Assembly: GCA_036495685.1 (NCBI GenBank) | Contig: DASXMJ010000054.1 | Location: forward strand, 1-36,822 | Direction: 5' to 3' | DNA length: 36,822 nt | Source of the DNA: Candidatus Binataceae bacterium | Lineage (GTDB): Bacteria > Desulfobacterota > Binatia > Binatales > Binataceae | In this document: positions 1 to 9,652 of the stretch, in pieces | Layout of the letters: every line of letters begins with the position of its first letter | How positions within the stretch are numbered: the stretch's first letter is position 1 | Program-made: the position numbers and the translations under genes | The notes under the pieces: model-generated | Database searches by the model: none | Told to the model about the DNA's origin: nothing | Seen by the model: only the letters and a program-made list of their open reading frames with translations

Positions 1-77
1 CGGGGTGCTAGTAGAGCCACGCTGCGCGGAGGACCAGGAACTGGGTGACTTAAGTACGACTCATTTGCAGATATCCT

Positions 78-86
78 TAATATAAG
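78..86 (+). promoter_or_regulatory. possible -10 region upstream of sdhC
   Basis: An AT-rich patch reading TAATATAAG, containing TATAAG, stands out in the GC-rich 165-base leader before sdhC. No convincing TTGACA-like element lies 16-18 bases upstream, so this is only a candidate -10 for the sdhCAB operon. The rest of 1-165 shows no gene. Confidence 0.25.
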
Positions 87-165
87 TTAGTCTACTTCCC
101 TGATTGGCCCGAAAACCCGAGCTCGTAGCGTCCGCCTGGAATACTGAAGAAGGCAGGATCTATAG

Positions 166-909
166 ATGGCAGCATCAAGTGCACCAACCGTGCGGGCAAC
201 AGAAAAATCCGTGATGCTTGCGACCCATCCGCTCGGAGCTTTCTGGGCAACCGCAGTTGGCAAAAAGCTCGTGATGGCGGTGACCGGCGCGATCATGATC
301 GCATTCGTGCTGGCCCACATGCTCGGTAACCTCAAGATTTTCGCCGGCCCCGATGAGATCAACGCCTACTCCCGGGCCTTGCGTACCCTGGGCCAGCCGG
401 AGCTCGGCTACGGCGATGCGCTGTGGATGGTGCGCGTCGTGCTGCTCACCGCCGTGACCCTTCACATCGTCGCCGCGGTGCAGTTGACCCGGCTCAGCTG
501 GAATGCGCGTCCCGTCACCTACCAGTATCGGAAAAGCGTCGAGACTACCTGGGCCGCAAAGACCATGCGCTGGGGCGGTTTGCTGCTCGCCCTGTTCATC
601 GTTTTTCATATCCTTCACTTCACGGTGGGCGCCGTCGGGTTCGCGCCCGGGCAGTACCGCGACCTCCATGTCTACCAGAACGTGGTCGCCGGATTTTCCG
701 TATGGCCGGTGGCAGTGCTTTACATCATCGCGATGGCGGCGCTTTGCCTCCACCTCGACCACGGCATCTGGAGCTTCTTGCAGACTTTCGGTTGGAGCAC
801 GACGCGCAACGTCGCGACGCTGCGCGCCATCTCACGGATTATCGCAATCGTGATCTTCGCCGGCTTCGTCTCGGTACCGCTCAGCGTGATGACCGGGTTG
901 GTCCGCTGA
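166..909 (+). CDS. sdhC: succinate dehydrogenase cytochrome b558 subunit (SdhC)
   Basis: Membrane anchor of succinate dehydrogenase/fumarate reductase, carrying haem b and the quinone site. The 247-residue protein has about five hydrophobic segments (roughly residues 33-55, 88-108, 135-157, 178-198 and 222-243). Membrane histidines that could ligate two haems include H51, H100, H148, H151 and H196. One long polypeptide replaces separate SdhC and SdhD, as in the Bacillus/Wolinella-type b558 family, which usually reacts with menaquinone. The ATG at 166 follows a GAAGAAGG-type ribosome site. Its TGA overlaps the sdhA ATG (TGATG), so the two are translationally coupled. The b558 assignment rests on size, histidine pattern and position before sdhA. 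Confidence 0.93.
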   Translation: MAASSAPTVRATEKSVMLATHPLGAFWATAVGKKLVMAVTGAIMIAFVLAHMLGNLKIFAGPDEINAYSRALRTLGQPELGYGDALWMVRVVLLTAVTLHIVAAVQLTRLSWNARPVTYQYRKSVETTWAAKTMRWGGLLLALFIVFHILHFTVGAVGFAPGQYRDLHVYQNVVAGFSVWPVAVLYIIAMAALCLHLDHGIWSFLQTFGWSTTRNVATLRAISRIIAIVIFAGFVSVPLSVMTGLVR

Positions 910-2834
910 TGGAAGCCACGACGCTGGATGCCAAGATTCCCTCAGGTCCAATCGAAAGGAAGTGGGACACCTGCCGGTTCGAGATGAAACTGGTAAATCC
1001 CGCCAACCGCCGTAAGCACTCCATCATCGTGGTCGGCTCGGGTCTCGCCGGCGCTGCCGGCGCCGCTTCGCTGGGCCAGCAGGGCTATCACGTTGACTGC
1101 TTTTCCTATCACGACACTCCGCGGCGCGCTCATTCGATCGCCGCCCAGGGCGGAATCAACGCCGCCAAAAACTATCGCAACGACGGCGACAGCATCTATC
1201 GTCTGTTCTACGACACGGTCAAGGGTGGAGATTTCCGTTCGCGCGAAGCAAACGTGTACCGCCTCGCGCAACTGAGTGTGAACATCATCGATCAGTGCGT
1301 AGCGCAGGGCGTCCCGTTCGCGCGTGAGTACGGCGGGTTGCTCGACACCCGCTCGTTTGGGGGCGTGCAGGTGTCGCGCACCTTCTACGCCCGCGGACAA
1401 ACCGGCCAGCAGCTTCTGCTCGGTGCCTACCAGGCGCTTGAGGAGCAGATCGCCGCCGGCAGCGTGCAAATGCATGCGCGCAGCGAGATGCTCGATGTAG
1501 TAGTTGTCGATGGCAAAGCGCGCGGCATCGTGACGCGCGATCTGGTGACCGGCGCCATCGAGTGTCACGTCGCCGACGTGGTGGTGCTCGCGACCGGCGG
1601 TTATTCCAACGTCTTCAATCTGTCGACCAATGCTAAAGCATCGAATTGCACTGCCATCTGGCGTGCCTATCGTCGCGGCGCGTACTTCGCCAATCCGTGC
1701 TTCACGCAGATTCATCCGACCTGCATCCCGCTCACCAGCGAGCATCAGTCCAAGCTCACCCTGATGTCGGAGTCGCTGCGCAATGACGGCCGGGTGTGGG
1801 TGCCGAAAAGAAAGGACGACCGGCGCCCACCTAATGAGATTCCGGAAGACGAGCGCGACTACTACCTCGAGCGACGCTACCCGAGCTTTGGCAACCTGGT
1901 CCCGCGCGATATTGCATCGCGTGCTGCCAAGGAAATCTGCGACGAGGGCGGCGGAGTGGGACCTTCCGGGCAGGGCGTCTACCTGGACTTTCGCGATGCG
2001 ATCCAACGCATGGGCCCGGAGGCGGTGCGCGAGAAGTACGGCAACCTGTTCGAAATTTACGAAAAGATCACCGGCGAGGATGCGTACCGGGTGCCGATGC
2101 GCATTTACCCCGCGCCGCACTACACCATGGGCGGCTTGTGGGTCGATTACCACCTGATGTCGAACGTCCCCGGGCTGTTCGTGGCGGGCGAGGCGAATTT
2201 CTCGGATCACGGCGCAAATCGGCTGGGCGCCAGCGCCTTGATGCAGGGCCTCGCCGACGGCTACTTCATTATTCCTGCGACGGTGCCAAGTTACCTCGCG
2301 TCCAACCCGCTCCCCGCGCTGGACGCTTCGCACCCGGCCTTTCAGTCGGTGCGTGACGATGTCGACCAGCGTGTCGCTAGGTTGCTCGGCATCAATGGCA
2401 CACGCAGTGCGGATTCTTACCTTCGTCAGCTCGGCAAGATTGTCTGGGACGATTGCGGAATGACGCGCTCGGAAGCCAGCATCCGGCACGCACTCGGCGA
2501 AATTACCAAACTGCACGAGGAGTTCTGGCGTGACCTCCGCGTGCTCGGGACCGGCGAAGAGCTCAACCAATCGCTGGAGAAAGCGGGGCGAGTCGCAGAT
2601 TTCTTCGAACTGGCCGAGTTGCTGTGCATGGATGCACTGCACCGAAGGGAATCCTGTGGGGGTCATTTCCGCACCGAGAGCCAGACCTCCGAAGGCGAGG
2701 CGTTGCGCGATGATGCCCACTTCTCCTATTGCGCGGCGTGGGAATACAAGGGCGGCGATGGCGCCGCGCCTGCGCTGCACAAGGAGCCGCTGGTGTTCGA
2801 GTACGTGCATCTAGCGCAACGGAGCTACAAGTAG
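909..2834 (+). CDS. sdhA: succinate dehydrogenase flavoprotein subunit (SdhA)
   Basis: Catalytic flavoprotein of complex II, oxidising succinate to fumarate (or the reverse). The 641-residue protein has the FAD-binding GSGLAG at 43-48. The segment [11 protein letters not shown] holds His75, the probable covalent flavin attachment site. Family motifs QIHPTCIP and the substrate-binding [11 protein letters not shown] are also present. About 38 residues precede the dinucleotide fold, including [11 protein letters not shown]. That leader and the overall sequence resemble the Bacteroidetes-type SdhA that pairs with a b558 SdhC. The start at 909 is chosen because it overlaps the sdhC stop and gives this leader. 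Open frame further upstream only shadows sdhC. The stop is 2 bases before sdhB. Confidence 0.97.
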   Translation: MEATTLDAKIPSGPIERKWDTCRFEMKLVNPANRRKHSIIVVGSGLAGAAGAASLGQQGYHVDCFSYHDTPRRAHSIAAQGGINAAKNYRNDGDSIYRLFYDTVKGGDFRSREANVYRLAQLSVNIIDQCVAQGVPFAREYGGLLDTRSFGGVQVSRTFYARGQTGQQLLLGAYQALEEQIAAGSVQMHARSEMLDVVVVDGKARGIVTRDLVTGAIECHVADVVVLATGGYSNVFNLSTNAKASNCTAIWRAYRRGAYFANPCFTQIHPTCIPLTSEHQSKLTLMSESLRNDGRVWVPKRKDDRRPPNEIPEDERDYYLERRYPSFGNLVPRDIASRAAKEICDEGGGVGPSGQGVYLDFRDAIQRMGPEAVREKYGNLFEIYEKITGEDAYRVPMRIYPAPHYTMGGLWVDYHLMSNVPGLFVAGEANFSDHGANRLGASALMQGLADGYFIIPATVPSYLASNPLPALDASHPAFQSVRDDVDQRVARLLGINGTRSADSYLRQLGKIVWDDCGMTRSEASIRHALGEITKLHEEFWRDLRVLGTGEELNQSLEKAGRVADFFELAELLCMDALHRRESCGGHFRTESQTSEGEALRDDAHFSYCAAWEYKGGDGAAPALHKEPLVFEYVHLAQRSYK

Positions 2835-2836
2835 TC

Positions 2837-3634
2837 ATGAACCTGCATCTCAGAATCTGGCGCCAGCTCAAGTCCACTGCCCCCGGCGAGTTCAGGGACT
2901 ACCAGGTAAAAAATATCGCTCCCGACCTTTCCTTCCTGGAGATGCTCGATGCGCTCAACGAAGACCTGAGCGCGCAGGGCGAGCCCCCGGTGGCGTTCGA
3001 ACACGATTGCCGCGAGGGCATCTGCGGTTCGTGCGGATTTCTAATCAATGGGGTCGCGCATGGCGGCCAGCGCGGCACGACCGTGTGCCAGCTCTCGATG
3101 CGATTCTTCAAGGATGGGGACCGTCTGATCCTGGAACCGTGGCGCGCCGCAGCGTTCCCAGTCATCAGAGATCTGGTGGTCGACCGCTCCGCCTTTGACC
3201 GCATCGTCCAGGCCGGCGGCTTCATCAGCGCGCCTACCGGAAGTGCCCCCGATGCCAACGCGATTCTGGTTCCCAAGGAAGCCGCGGATACATCATTCGA
3301 TGCCGCCGCGTGCATAGGGTGCGGCGCCTGCGTCGCGGCGTGCCCAAACGCCGCGGCCATGCTTTTCACCGCGGCCAAACTGACCCACCTCAACCAGTTG
3401 CCCCAAGGTCAGCCTCAACGCGATCACCGCAGCCTGAGCATGGTTGCAGCGATGTCGCGTGAGGGGTTCGGCAGTTGCACCAACCATGGCGAATGCGAAG
3501 CCGTCTGCCCCAAGGAGATACCCCTGGAGTTCATCGGGGACATGAATCGCGACCTGATCCGCGCCAGCTGGCGTCGCCGCCGCGAGCCACTACCTGTCCC
3601 GTCGGCGGAATCTCCGAGCAATCGAGGATCTTGA
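2837..3634 (+). CDS. sdhB: succinate dehydrogenase iron-sulfur subunit (SdhB)
   Basis: Carries electrons from SdhA flavin to the quinone in SdhC. The 265-residue protein has a plant-ferredoxin-type [2Fe-2S] domain (C58, C63, C66, C84). A bacterial ferredoxin-like domain follows, with [12 protein letters not shown] (C159, C162, C165, C169) and [12 protein letters not shown] (C214, C220, C224) for the 4Fe-4S and 3Fe-4S clusters. All cluster cysteines are present. The ATG at 2837 lies 2 bases after the sdhA stop and gives the usual [10 protein letters not shown] beginning. The frame is open upstream into sdhA, but that part is shadow. It closes the sdhCAB operon. Confidence 0.97.
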   Translation: MNLHLRIWRQLKSTAPGEFRDYQVKNIAPDLSFLEMLDALNEDLSAQGEPPVAFEHDCREGICGSCGFLINGVAHGGQRGTTVCQLSMRFFKDGDRLILEPWRAAAFPVIRDLVVDRSAFDRIVQAGGFISAPTGSAPDANAILVPKEAADTSFDAAACIGCGACVAACPNAAAMLFTAAKLTHLNQLPQGQPQRDHRSLSMVAAMSREGFGSCTNHGECEAVCPKEIPLEFIGDMNRDLIRASWRRRREPLPVPSAESPSNRGS

Positions 3635-3849
3635 AGCGTCTGTCCTCACCGCGCCACCCACAACGTGAGCTCCGCGCGCGGTATGCTCAGCGCATTGGAG
3701 AGTGCGGAGGTATTGCGCTCTTCGAGACAGGCGAACGACAATTCTTTGAGCTCCGCATGGTCGAACCTGACGATGACGCAATTGCTAAAGTGGCTGCGCT
3801 AGTTGACACTGGGAAAGGATCGCTGCGGCGACTTAAGATTGCTTCATAA
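3631..3849 (+). CDS. possible small hypothetical protein
   Basis: An open frame of 72 codons after sdhB, starting at a TTG that overlaps the sdhB stop. The predicted C-terminal half ([19 protein letters not shown] onward, then [15 protein letters not shown]) reads like a soluble alpha/beta protein. The first 25 residues are arginine- and proline-rich and look non-coding. There is no ATG and no strong ribosome site. I do not recognise a family. The frame ends at the start of the putative mdh promoter. It may be a real small gene with a misjudged start or simply an open intergenic frame. Confidence 0.25.
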   Translation: MKRLSSPRHPQRELRARYAQRIGECGGIALFETGERQFFELRMVEPDDDAIAKVAALVDTGKGSLRRLKIAS

Positions 3850-3868
3850 GCAGATCCGCTAGTATAAG
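3839..3868 (+). promoter_or_regulatory. candidate promoter for mdh-sucCD
   Basis: TTGCTT at 3839-3844 and TATAAG at 3863-3868 are separated by 18 bases, about 37 bases before the mdh start codon. Both hexamers partly match the sigma70 consensus, and the position suits a transcript for mdh-sucC-sucD separate from sdhCAB. This is inference from hexamers and spacing only. Confidence 0.4.
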
Positions 3869-3904
3869 ACTCACTTTCAGGAAGTCCATTCAGGGAGATC
3901 ACCC

Positions 3905-4849
3905 ATGGCTCGGAGAAAAATTGCCTTCATCGGCGCCGGCAACGTGGGCGCCACCTGTGCGCACCTGTGTTTCCTGCGCGAACTCGGCAATATTGTCTTG
4001 TATGACATCATCGACGGCCTGCCCCAGGGCAAAGCGCTCGATATGGCCGAGAGTGCGCCCGTGCTGGGCATCGATGCCGAGGTAGTCGGTAGTACCGATA
4101 TCAAGGATATCGAAGGCGCCGATTGCTGCGTTGTTACGTCGGGGTCGCCGCGCAAGCCCGGGATGAGCCGCGACGATCTTCTTAAGATAAACGCCAAGGT
4201 CATGACTGACGTCGGTGCAGCAATCAAGCGGCACGCCCCCAACGCTTTCGTGATAGCGGTGACAAATCCTCTTGATGCCATGGTTACCCAGCTAAAGCGC
4301 ACAACCGGCTTCCCCAAGCATCAAATCGTCGGACAAGCCGGCGTGCTCGACTCCGCGCGCTATCGAACTTTCCTGGGTATGGAGCTCAAGGTGTCGGTCG
4401 AGAGCATTAACGCGATGGTGCTCGGCGGACACGGCGACGACATGGTGCCGGTCCGCAGCTACACCACCGTTGGCGGCATACCGGTCGAACGCCTCATCAC
4501 GGCCAAGCGCCTGGATGAGATCGAAGTCCGCACGCGCAACGGCGGCGGCGAAATCGTGAATTTGATGAAAACCTCGTCCTACTACGCGGCGGGAACTGCG
4601 GTATTCAAGATGGTCGAGGCATACATGCTCGATAAGAATGAACTGATGCCGTGTGCCGCGTATCTGGAAGGCGAGTACGGTGTCAAAGGGGTCTTCGCGG
4701 GGGTTCCGGTGGTGATCGGTGCCGGGGGGGTTGAACGGGTGGTCGAGATTCAGCTCACCGCCGGGGAAAAGAAGGCATTCGACAGTTCAGTCGCCCACGT
4801 GCAGGAACTCGTTGCTGCAATGGACAAGGTTATCGCGCAGGGTAACTGA
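3905..4849 (+). CDS. mdh: malate dehydrogenase (NAD, LDH-like type)
   Basis: Oxidises malate to oxaloacetate with NAD in the TCA cycle. The 314-residue protein begins with the Rossmann motif GAGNVG (10-15). It has the malate-type substrate loop with arginines ([11 protein letters not shown]), the NPLD motif and the catalytic-histidine motif GGHGDDMVP. Arginine rather than glutamine in the loop argues for malate over lactate. A GGGAG ribosome site precedes the ATG. It lies 17 bases before sucC, so mdh, sucC and sucD are probably one transcript covering adjacent TCA steps. Confidence 0.96.
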   Translation: MARRKIAFIGAGNVGATCAHLCFLRELGNIVLYDIIDGLPQGKALDMAESAPVLGIDAEVVGSTDIKDIEGADCCVVTSGSPRKPGMSRDDLLKINAKVMTDVGAAIKRHAPNAFVIAVTNPLDAMVTQLKRTTGFPKHQIVGQAGVLDSARYRTFLGMELKVSVESINAMVLGGHGDDMVPVRSYTTVGGIPVERLITAKRLDEIEVRTRNGGGEIVNLMKTSSYYAAGTAVFKMVEAYMLDKNELMPCAAYLEGEYGVKGVFAGVPVVIGAGGVERVVEIQLTAGEKKAFDSSVAHVQELVAAMDKVIAQGN

Positions 4850-4866
4850 CCCGGAAGTTATCAAAC

Positions 4867-6030
4867 ATGAACATCCACGAATTTCAGGCCAAGCAAATCC
4901 TCGGACGCTTTGGCGCGCCAGTACCGAAGGGACAACCCGCTTCGACTCCCGACGAAGCCGCCGACGCTTTCAGGGCGCTGGGTCAGCCGCGAGCGGTCGT
5001 CAAGGCCCAGATTCACGCGGGCGGACGCGGCAAGGCCGGTGGCGTGAAACTGCTTTCCTCCGCCCAAGAAGCAAAAGACTTCACGGCCCAGCTTCTCGGT
5101 AAGACGCTGGTGACCCACCAGACCGGACCGCAGGGGAGGGTGGTGCGGCGCGTCTATGTCGAAGAAGCGAGCGACGTCGCGCGCGAGCTCTATCTTGGAA
5201 TGCTGGTCGATCGCAAAGCCGGCATGGTCTCCGTAATCGCTAGCACCGAGGGCGGCATGGATATCGAGGAAGTCGCTGCCAAGACTCCCGAAAAAATCAT
5301 CACCGAACCACTCGATCCTCTCCTCGGCGTGTCGCCTTTCCTCGGCAGAAAGATCGCATTCGCTCTAGGCCTCAGAGACAAGCAGGTTAATCAGTTTGCC
5401 GCGCTGCTCGGGTCGATTTACAAGGCGTTCCTAGAAACCGACGCCTCACTGGTTGAGATCAACCCCCTCGTGGTGACCAAGGATGGTCGAGTGCTGTGCC
5501 TCGACGCGAAAATGTCCTTCGACGACAACGGGCTCTTCCGTCATCCGGATATCCGCGAGCTGCGCGATCCGAACGAGGAAGACCCCGACGAGACCGAAGC
5601 CGCAAAGTACGATCTGAGTTACGTGCATCTCGATGGAAATATTGGGTGCATGGTGAACGGTGCAGGCCTTGCGATGGCCACCATGGATATCGTCAAGGTC
5701 TTCGGTGCCGAACCCGCCAACTTCCTCGATGTCGGCGGCGGCGCTAACACCGAGAAGGTTGCTGCCGCGTTTCGCATCCTCCTTTCTGACCAACGGGTTA
5801 AAGGTGTCCTGATCAACATCTTTGGGGGCATCATGCGCTGCGACGTGCTGGCACAGGGCGTGGTGGAAGCAGCCAGGCAGGTAAACCTGAACGTCCCTCT
5901 GGTAGTCAGGATGGAAGGAACCAACGTCGAGCAAGGTAAGAAGATTCTTGCCGAGTCGGGCATCAAGGTGATTCCGGCATCCGACATGGCCGATGCTGCG
6001 CGACGTATCACACAAGCGATCAAGGCCTAG
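4867..6030 (+). CDS. sucC: succinate-CoA ligase beta subunit
   Basis: With SucD, it converts succinyl-CoA, nucleoside diphosphate and phosphate to succinate, CoA and nucleoside triphosphate. The 387-residue length is normal. It opens with [12 protein letters not shown] and has an ATP-grasp domain ([15 protein letters not shown] near 46-60, LVEINPL and DAKMSFDDN). The C-terminal CoA-ligase domain includes the FLDVGGGA and [10 protein letters not shown] motifs. Start and length match the family. It lies 17 bases after mdh and 8 before sucD. I cannot tell ATP from GTP preference by eye. Confidence 0.97.
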   Translation: MNIHEFQAKQILGRFGAPVPKGQPASTPDEAADAFRALGQPRAVVKAQIHAGGRGKAGGVKLLSSAQEAKDFTAQLLGKTLVTHQTGPQGRVVRRVYVEEASDVARELYLGMLVDRKAGMVSVIASTEGGMDIEEVAAKTPEKIITEPLDPLLGVSPFLGRKIAFALGLRDKQVNQFAALLGSIYKAFLETDASLVEINPLVVTKDGRVLCLDAKMSFDDNGLFRHPDIRELRDPNEEDPDETEAAKYDLSYVHLDGNIGCMVNGAGLAMATMDIVKVFGAEPANFLDVGGGANTEKVAAAFRILLSDQRVKGVLINIFGGIMRCDVLAQGVVEAARQVNLNVPLVVRMEGTNVEQGKKILAESGIKVIPASDMADAARRITQAIKA

Positions 6031-6038
6031 GAATCGCA

Positions 6039-6926
6039 ATGAGCATTCTCGTCAACAAAAACACTCGGGTCCTCACCCAGGGCATCACCGGAGCGACCGG
6101 CCAGCTTCACACCCGAGCGTGCAAGGAATACGGCACCCAGATGGTCGGTGGTGTGGTTCCCGGAAAGGGCGGTACCGATTTCGAGGGCATTCCGATCTTC
6201 AACACGGTCGAAGAGGCGCGCAACGCGACCGACGCCAACGCGACGGTGAGTTACGTTCCTCCTCCGTTCGCCGCGGATGCGATCGTGGAGGCGGCGGCGG
6301 CAGGAATCGAGCTCATCATCTGCATTACGGAGGGCGTGCCAGTCCTCGACATGGTCAAGGTCAAGGCGTATCTGGCCGGCACCCGCTCACGCCTGATCGG
6401 TCCGAACTGCCCGGGAATCATCACCCCGGGCGAGTGCAAAATCGGCATTATGCCGGGCTACATCCACAAGCCCGGTGACATCGGCGTCGTCTCACGCTCA
6501 GGAACTCTCACCTACGAGGCGGTTTACCAGCTGACTCAACTGGGCCTCGGTCAATCGACCTGCATCGGTATTGGTGGTGATCCGATTGTCGGGACCACCC
6601 ACATCGATGCGTTGAAACTGTTCAACGAAGACCCCCAGACCCGCGCAGTTATCATGATCGGCGAAATCGGCGGAACCGCCGAAGAGGAGGCGGCGCAATA
6701 TATAAAGCAGAACTTTAAGAAGCCCGTAGTCGCGTTCATCGCCGGGCAAACCGCTCCCAAAGGCCGGCGCATGGGGCATGCCGGTGCGATCATCTCGGGG
6801 GGAAGTGGAACCGCCGCGGATAAAATCGCCGCGCTCAGGGCTGCCGGAATCTCAGTCGCGATGAGCCCCGCCGAACTCGGCATCACCATGAAGCAGGTGC
6901 TCGAAGGAAAGACGGCCCACCAGTAG
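6039..6926 (+). CDS. sucD: succinate-CoA ligase alpha subunit
   Basis: Alpha subunit of succinyl-CoA synthetase, which binds CoA and carries the phosphohistidine intermediate. The 295-residue protein has the CoA-binding Rossmann motif ([13 protein letters not shown]), [17 protein letters not shown] and SRSGTLTYE. The active-site histidine is in GHAGAI (His247). It follows sucC by 8 bases and precedes ndk by 113. A perfect 6-bp inverted repeat with a TTG loop (6926-6940) directly follows the coding region. It lacks a T-run, so it is not a standard intrinsic terminator. Confidence 0.97.
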   Translation: MSILVNKNTRVLTQGITGATGQLHTRACKEYGTQMVGGVVPGKGGTDFEGIPIFNTVEEARNATDANATVSYVPPPFAADAIVEAAAAGIELIICITEGVPVLDMVKVKAYLAGTRSRLIGPNCPGIITPGECKIGIMPGYIHKPGDIGVVSRSGTLTYEAVYQLTQLGLGQSTCIGIGGDPIVGTTHIDALKLFNEDPQTRAVIMIGEIGGTAEEEAAQYIKQNFKKPVVAFIAGQTAPKGRRMGHAGAIISGGSGTAADKIAALRAAGISVAMSPAELGITMKQVLEGKTAHQ

Positions 6927-7039
6927 TCAGCTTGGCTGACCTGACGTCTGGTGCCGGTGCGGGAAGAGCGGGGTGGGGTAAATCACAGTTAATCCGCGCT
7001 GCCTATGAAATCCTCCTAGATTTAACGGGAGCGAATTAA

Positions 7040-7456
7040 ATGGAACGAACCCTAGCGATCGTAAAACCCGATGCCGTCCAACGTGGCCTCGCCGGCGAAA
7101 TTCTCAAACGCATCGAAGCGCAGGGGCTCGCGGTAAGCGCGGTAAAGAAGCTCCACCTGACTCGCGCGCAGGCGGAACGGTTCTATGAGGTTCACAAGGA
7201 CCGGGCGTTCTACCAAACGCTGTGCGACTACATGACCTCGGGCCCAGTCGTTATAGCGGTGCTGTCCGGCGAGCAAGCTATCACCCGGTGGCGAACAGTT
7301 ATGGGTGCCACCGACCCGGCCAAAGCCGCAGCCGGCACCATCCGCAAAGACCTGGGAGTAGACGTCGAAAAAAACGCGGTACACGGCTCCGACGCTCCAG
7401 AAACCGCCGCGCGCGAAATAGCCTTCTTCTTTAGCGCCATCGAACTTCTGACCTAA
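7040..7456 (+). CDS. ndk: nucleoside diphosphate kinase
   Basis: Transfers the gamma phosphate of ATP to NDPs through a phosphohistidine. The 138-residue protein has the normal length, the start MERTLAIVKPDAV and the active-site motif NAVHGSD (His115). The usual ERPFY motif appears as DRAFY. GGGAG lies 10 bases before the ATG. Its place after sucCD fits the known functional link between succinyl-CoA synthetase and Ndk in exchanging ATP and GTP. The 143 bases to rlmN hold no recognisable gene. Confidence 0.96.
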   Translation: MERTLAIVKPDAVQRGLAGEILKRIEAQGLAVSAVKKLHLTRAQAERFYEVHKDRAFYQTLCDYMTSGPVVIAVLSGEQAITRWRTVMGATDPAKAAAGTIRKDLGVDVEKNAVHGSDAPETAAREIAFFFSAIELLT

Positions 7457-7599
7457 CCGATTGGGTCCGCGTTTGGGAAATTGGAGGCGGGCTGGAGCGC
7501 GGAGATTTCAAGCATTGCCCCCTGGCGGCGACTCGACGGGTAGCCACGGGTTCGACCTAAGCCTGCTTTGATCCGCGGTTTTCCGATAAAATCCCGCAC

Positions 7600-8691
7600 G
7601 TGACCGAAGCAATCGCAGCTGCTCGCGGAGAGGACACCGGATTAAACGCGCTGCGCGACCTGCGGGATCTCTCACTCGAGGAACTGGAAGAAACCGTGGT
7701 CGCTGCCGGCGAGCGGGCGTATCGGGCCCGTCAGATTGCGCATTGGCTGTATCGCCGCAACGTGGACTCCATCGATGCAATGCACGATTTGCCGGCAGCG
7801 CTGCGAGCTTTCCTCAACCATCGCTTTAGACTCCCACCGGCTCTGGTTGCGACGGTGCGTCGGTCCAGCGATGGCACCCGCAAACTCCTTGTACGTCTAA
7901 CCGACGGCGAGGAAATCGAAACGGTCATTATTCCCGCTGGCAATCGCATTACCCTCTGCATGTCTTCCCAAGTTGGTTGCGCCATGCGTTGTGCGTTCTG
8001 CGCAACCGCGCGCATGGGGCTGCATCGAAACCTCAGCACCGGCGAGATCGTCAGTCAGATTGGCGCGGCTCGCCAGGAGCTTGGCGCCGACGAGATCCTC
8101 ACCAACTATGTTTTCATGGGCATGGGTGAGCCGCTGGCGAACTATCCGCGCCTGTCGCAGGCGCTGAAAATCATGACCGCGCCCTGGGGAATGACGATCT
8201 CGCCGCGAAGAATCACGGTTTCTACGGTGGGTTTGCCGCCGACTATGGCTCGCTTGCTGGCTGAAACCTCGGTCAATCTGGCTGTGTCGCTGCATGCCAC
8301 AACGGACGAGGTCCGCAATCGCCTGGCGCCGATCAACCAACGTTATCCGCTAGCGCAACTGATCGAGGCTTGCTCGCGGCTGCCCCTTCGGCGCCGCAGT
8401 CGAGTCACCTTCGAGTACGTGATGCTCGCGGGAGTGAACGACTCGCCCGCCGACGCGAGCCGCCTAGTCAAGTTGCTGGCGCCGGTTCGGGCCAAAGTGA
8501 ATTTGATCTGCTTCAACTCGTTTTCAGGATCCGGCTTTCAGGCAAGCTCGCGTTCCACCCTGGAGGCCTTTCAAGCCATTCTGCATAAAGGTAACTTGAC
8601 GGCTACCATTCGCGAGAGCAGGGGACGCGACATTGCGGCCGCGTGCGGGCAGCTCTACGCAGAGCCTCATACAGAGACCTTAAGCCAATAG
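7600..8691 (+). CDS. rlmN: dual-specificity 23S rRNA/tRNA adenine-C2 methyltransferase
   Basis: Radical SAM enzyme that methylates C2 of A2503 in 23S rRNA and A37 of some tRNAs. The 363-residue protein has the radical SAM cysteines C127, C131 and C134 (CAMRCAFC), preceded by an N-terminal accessory domain of about 110 residues. It has FMGMGEPLAN and the C-terminal AAACGQL, whose Cys349 corresponds to the methyl-carrying cysteine of the family. The presence of both cysteine sets supports an active enzyme. The GTG start gives a normal length but has no strong ribosome site. It lies 61 bases before mtnP. Confidence 0.95.
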   Translation: MTEAIAAARGEDTGLNALRDLRDLSLEELEETVVAAGERAYRARQIAHWLYRRNVDSIDAMHDLPAALRAFLNHRFRLPPALVATVRRSSDGTRKLLVRLTDGEEIETVIIPAGNRITLCMSSQVGCAMRCAFCATARMGLHRNLSTGEIVSQIGAARQELGADEILTNYVFMGMGEPLANYPRLSQALKIMTAPWGMTISPRRITVSTVGLPPTMARLLAETSVNLAVSLHATTDEVRNRLAPINQRYPLAQLIEACSRLPLRRRSRVTFEYVMLAGVNDSPADASRLVKLLAPVRAKVNLICFNSFSGSGFQASSRSTLEAFQAILHKGNLTATIRESRGRDIAAACGQLYAEPHTETLSQ

Positions 8692-8752
8692 TCAATCTCA
8701 AGGACGGCTCCGCAGCGCGCGGCGACTGACTCCGCAGAGATCGGAAGGATAG

Positions 8753-9619
8753 ATGACCACAACCACAATCGGCGTGATCGGAGGAAGCGGCTTTTATCAG
8801 ATGCCCGCGCTGGAGCGGGTCGAGCAGATCGAAATCGACACGCCCTTTGGCAAACCTTCGGATCCGTTCTTGCGGGGCCGCATCGGGGACGCCGAAGTCA
8901 TATTTCTCTCGCGCCACGGCAAGGGTCATCGCATCTTGCCCAGCGAGATAAACTTTCGCGCCAATATCTTCGGAATGAAGACGCTCGGCGCGCAGTACCT
9001 GGTATCGGTCAGTACCGCGGGCAGCTTGAGAGAGCGGATCAAACCGGGCGAGATGGTGGTTCCCGATCAGTTTATCGATCACACTTGGCGACGCCCCAGC
9101 ACCTTCTTCGGCAACGGCATCGTCGTGCATGTTTCGCTCGCCGATCCGGTCTGTCGGCAGCTGTGCTCGGCCCTCGCCGCGGCGGCGCGCGGGGCCGGCG
9201 CAACGACCCATGAGGGAGGGACGTATCTCTGCATCGAGGGCCCACAATTCTCTTCGCGCGCCGAATCACACCTCTATCGTTCCTGGAACGCCGACGTGAT
9301 CAGCATGACCGCAATGCAGGAAGCGCGGCTCGCGCGCGAAGCTGAGCTTTGCTACGCAGTCCTGGCCCTCGTGACCGACTACGATTGCTGGCATGAGAGC
9401 GTCGCCGCGGTCGACATCGGAGAGATCTTGCGAGTCATGCGCCTCAACGTCGAAACCGCCCAGCAAGCGGTGGCCGGGCTCGCGCGGATCATCGCCGCCC
9501 GCGAGCGAACCTGCCCTTGCTCCAGCGCGCTGGAGGGCACCATTATCACCGACCGAAGCGTTATCCCCCCGCGACTCGTCGAGGATCTTCGGCCTTTAAT
9601 CGGCAAGTACCTGAAATAG
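8753..9619 (+). CDS. mtnP: S-methyl-5'-thioadenosine phosphorylase family protein
   Basis: Phosphorolytic cleavage of methylthioadenosine (or a related purine nucleoside) to adenine and sugar 1-phosphate. The 288-residue protein has the PNP/MTAP class 2 motifs IGVIGGSGFY, RHGKGH, STAGSLRERIKPGEMVVPDQFID, CIEGPQFSSRAES and MTAMQEARLAREAELCYA. GGAAGG precedes the ATG. It starts a close-packed run that continues with a PfkB-type kinase 33 bases on, which suggests salvage of the released nucleoside or sugar. The family also contains enzymes preferring inosine, guanosine or 5'-deoxyadenosine, so MTA specificity is inferred. Confidence 0.9.
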   Translation: MTTTTIGVIGGSGFYQMPALERVEQIEIDTPFGKPSDPFLRGRIGDAEVIFLSRHGKGHRILPSEINFRANIFGMKTLGAQYLVSVSTAGSLRERIKPGEMVVPDQFIDHTWRRPSTFFGNGIVVHVSLADPVCRQLCSALAAAARGAGATTHEGGTYLCIEGPQFSSRAESHLYRSWNADVISMTAMQEARLAREAELCYAVLALVTDYDCWHESVAAVDIGEILRVMRLNVETAQQAVAGLARIIAARERTCPCSSALEGTIITDRSVIPPRLVEDLRPLIGKYLK

Positions 9620-9652
9620 CTTTCTCGCTTGATGAAACGATAGGAGCACTCG

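Noticed and set aside
1-40. Similarity between the window start (CGGAGGACC-AGGAACT) and the window end near 36775 (CGGAGGACCCCGGAACT)
   Set aside because: About 15 shared bases with a gap, in GC-rich DNA, is too little to claim a repeat or attachment site.
423-908. N-terminal extension of the sdhA frame into sdhC
   Set aside because: The arginine-rich translation is a frame shadow of sdhC; the ATG at 909 overlaps the sdhC stop and gives the normal SdhA N-terminus.
942-2810. 622-codon open frame antisense to sdhA
   Set aside because: It mirrors the high-GC codon pattern of sdhA, has no recognisable motif, and sdhA is certain on the other strand.
3803-3831. Perfect TTGACA at 3803-3808 as a promoter for mdh
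   Set aside because: There is no acceptable -10 at 16-18 bases; the pair at 3839/3863 is better placed.
6926-6940. Hairpin after sucD as an intrinsic terminator
   Set aside because: A perfect 6-bp stem but a 3-base loop and no following T-run.
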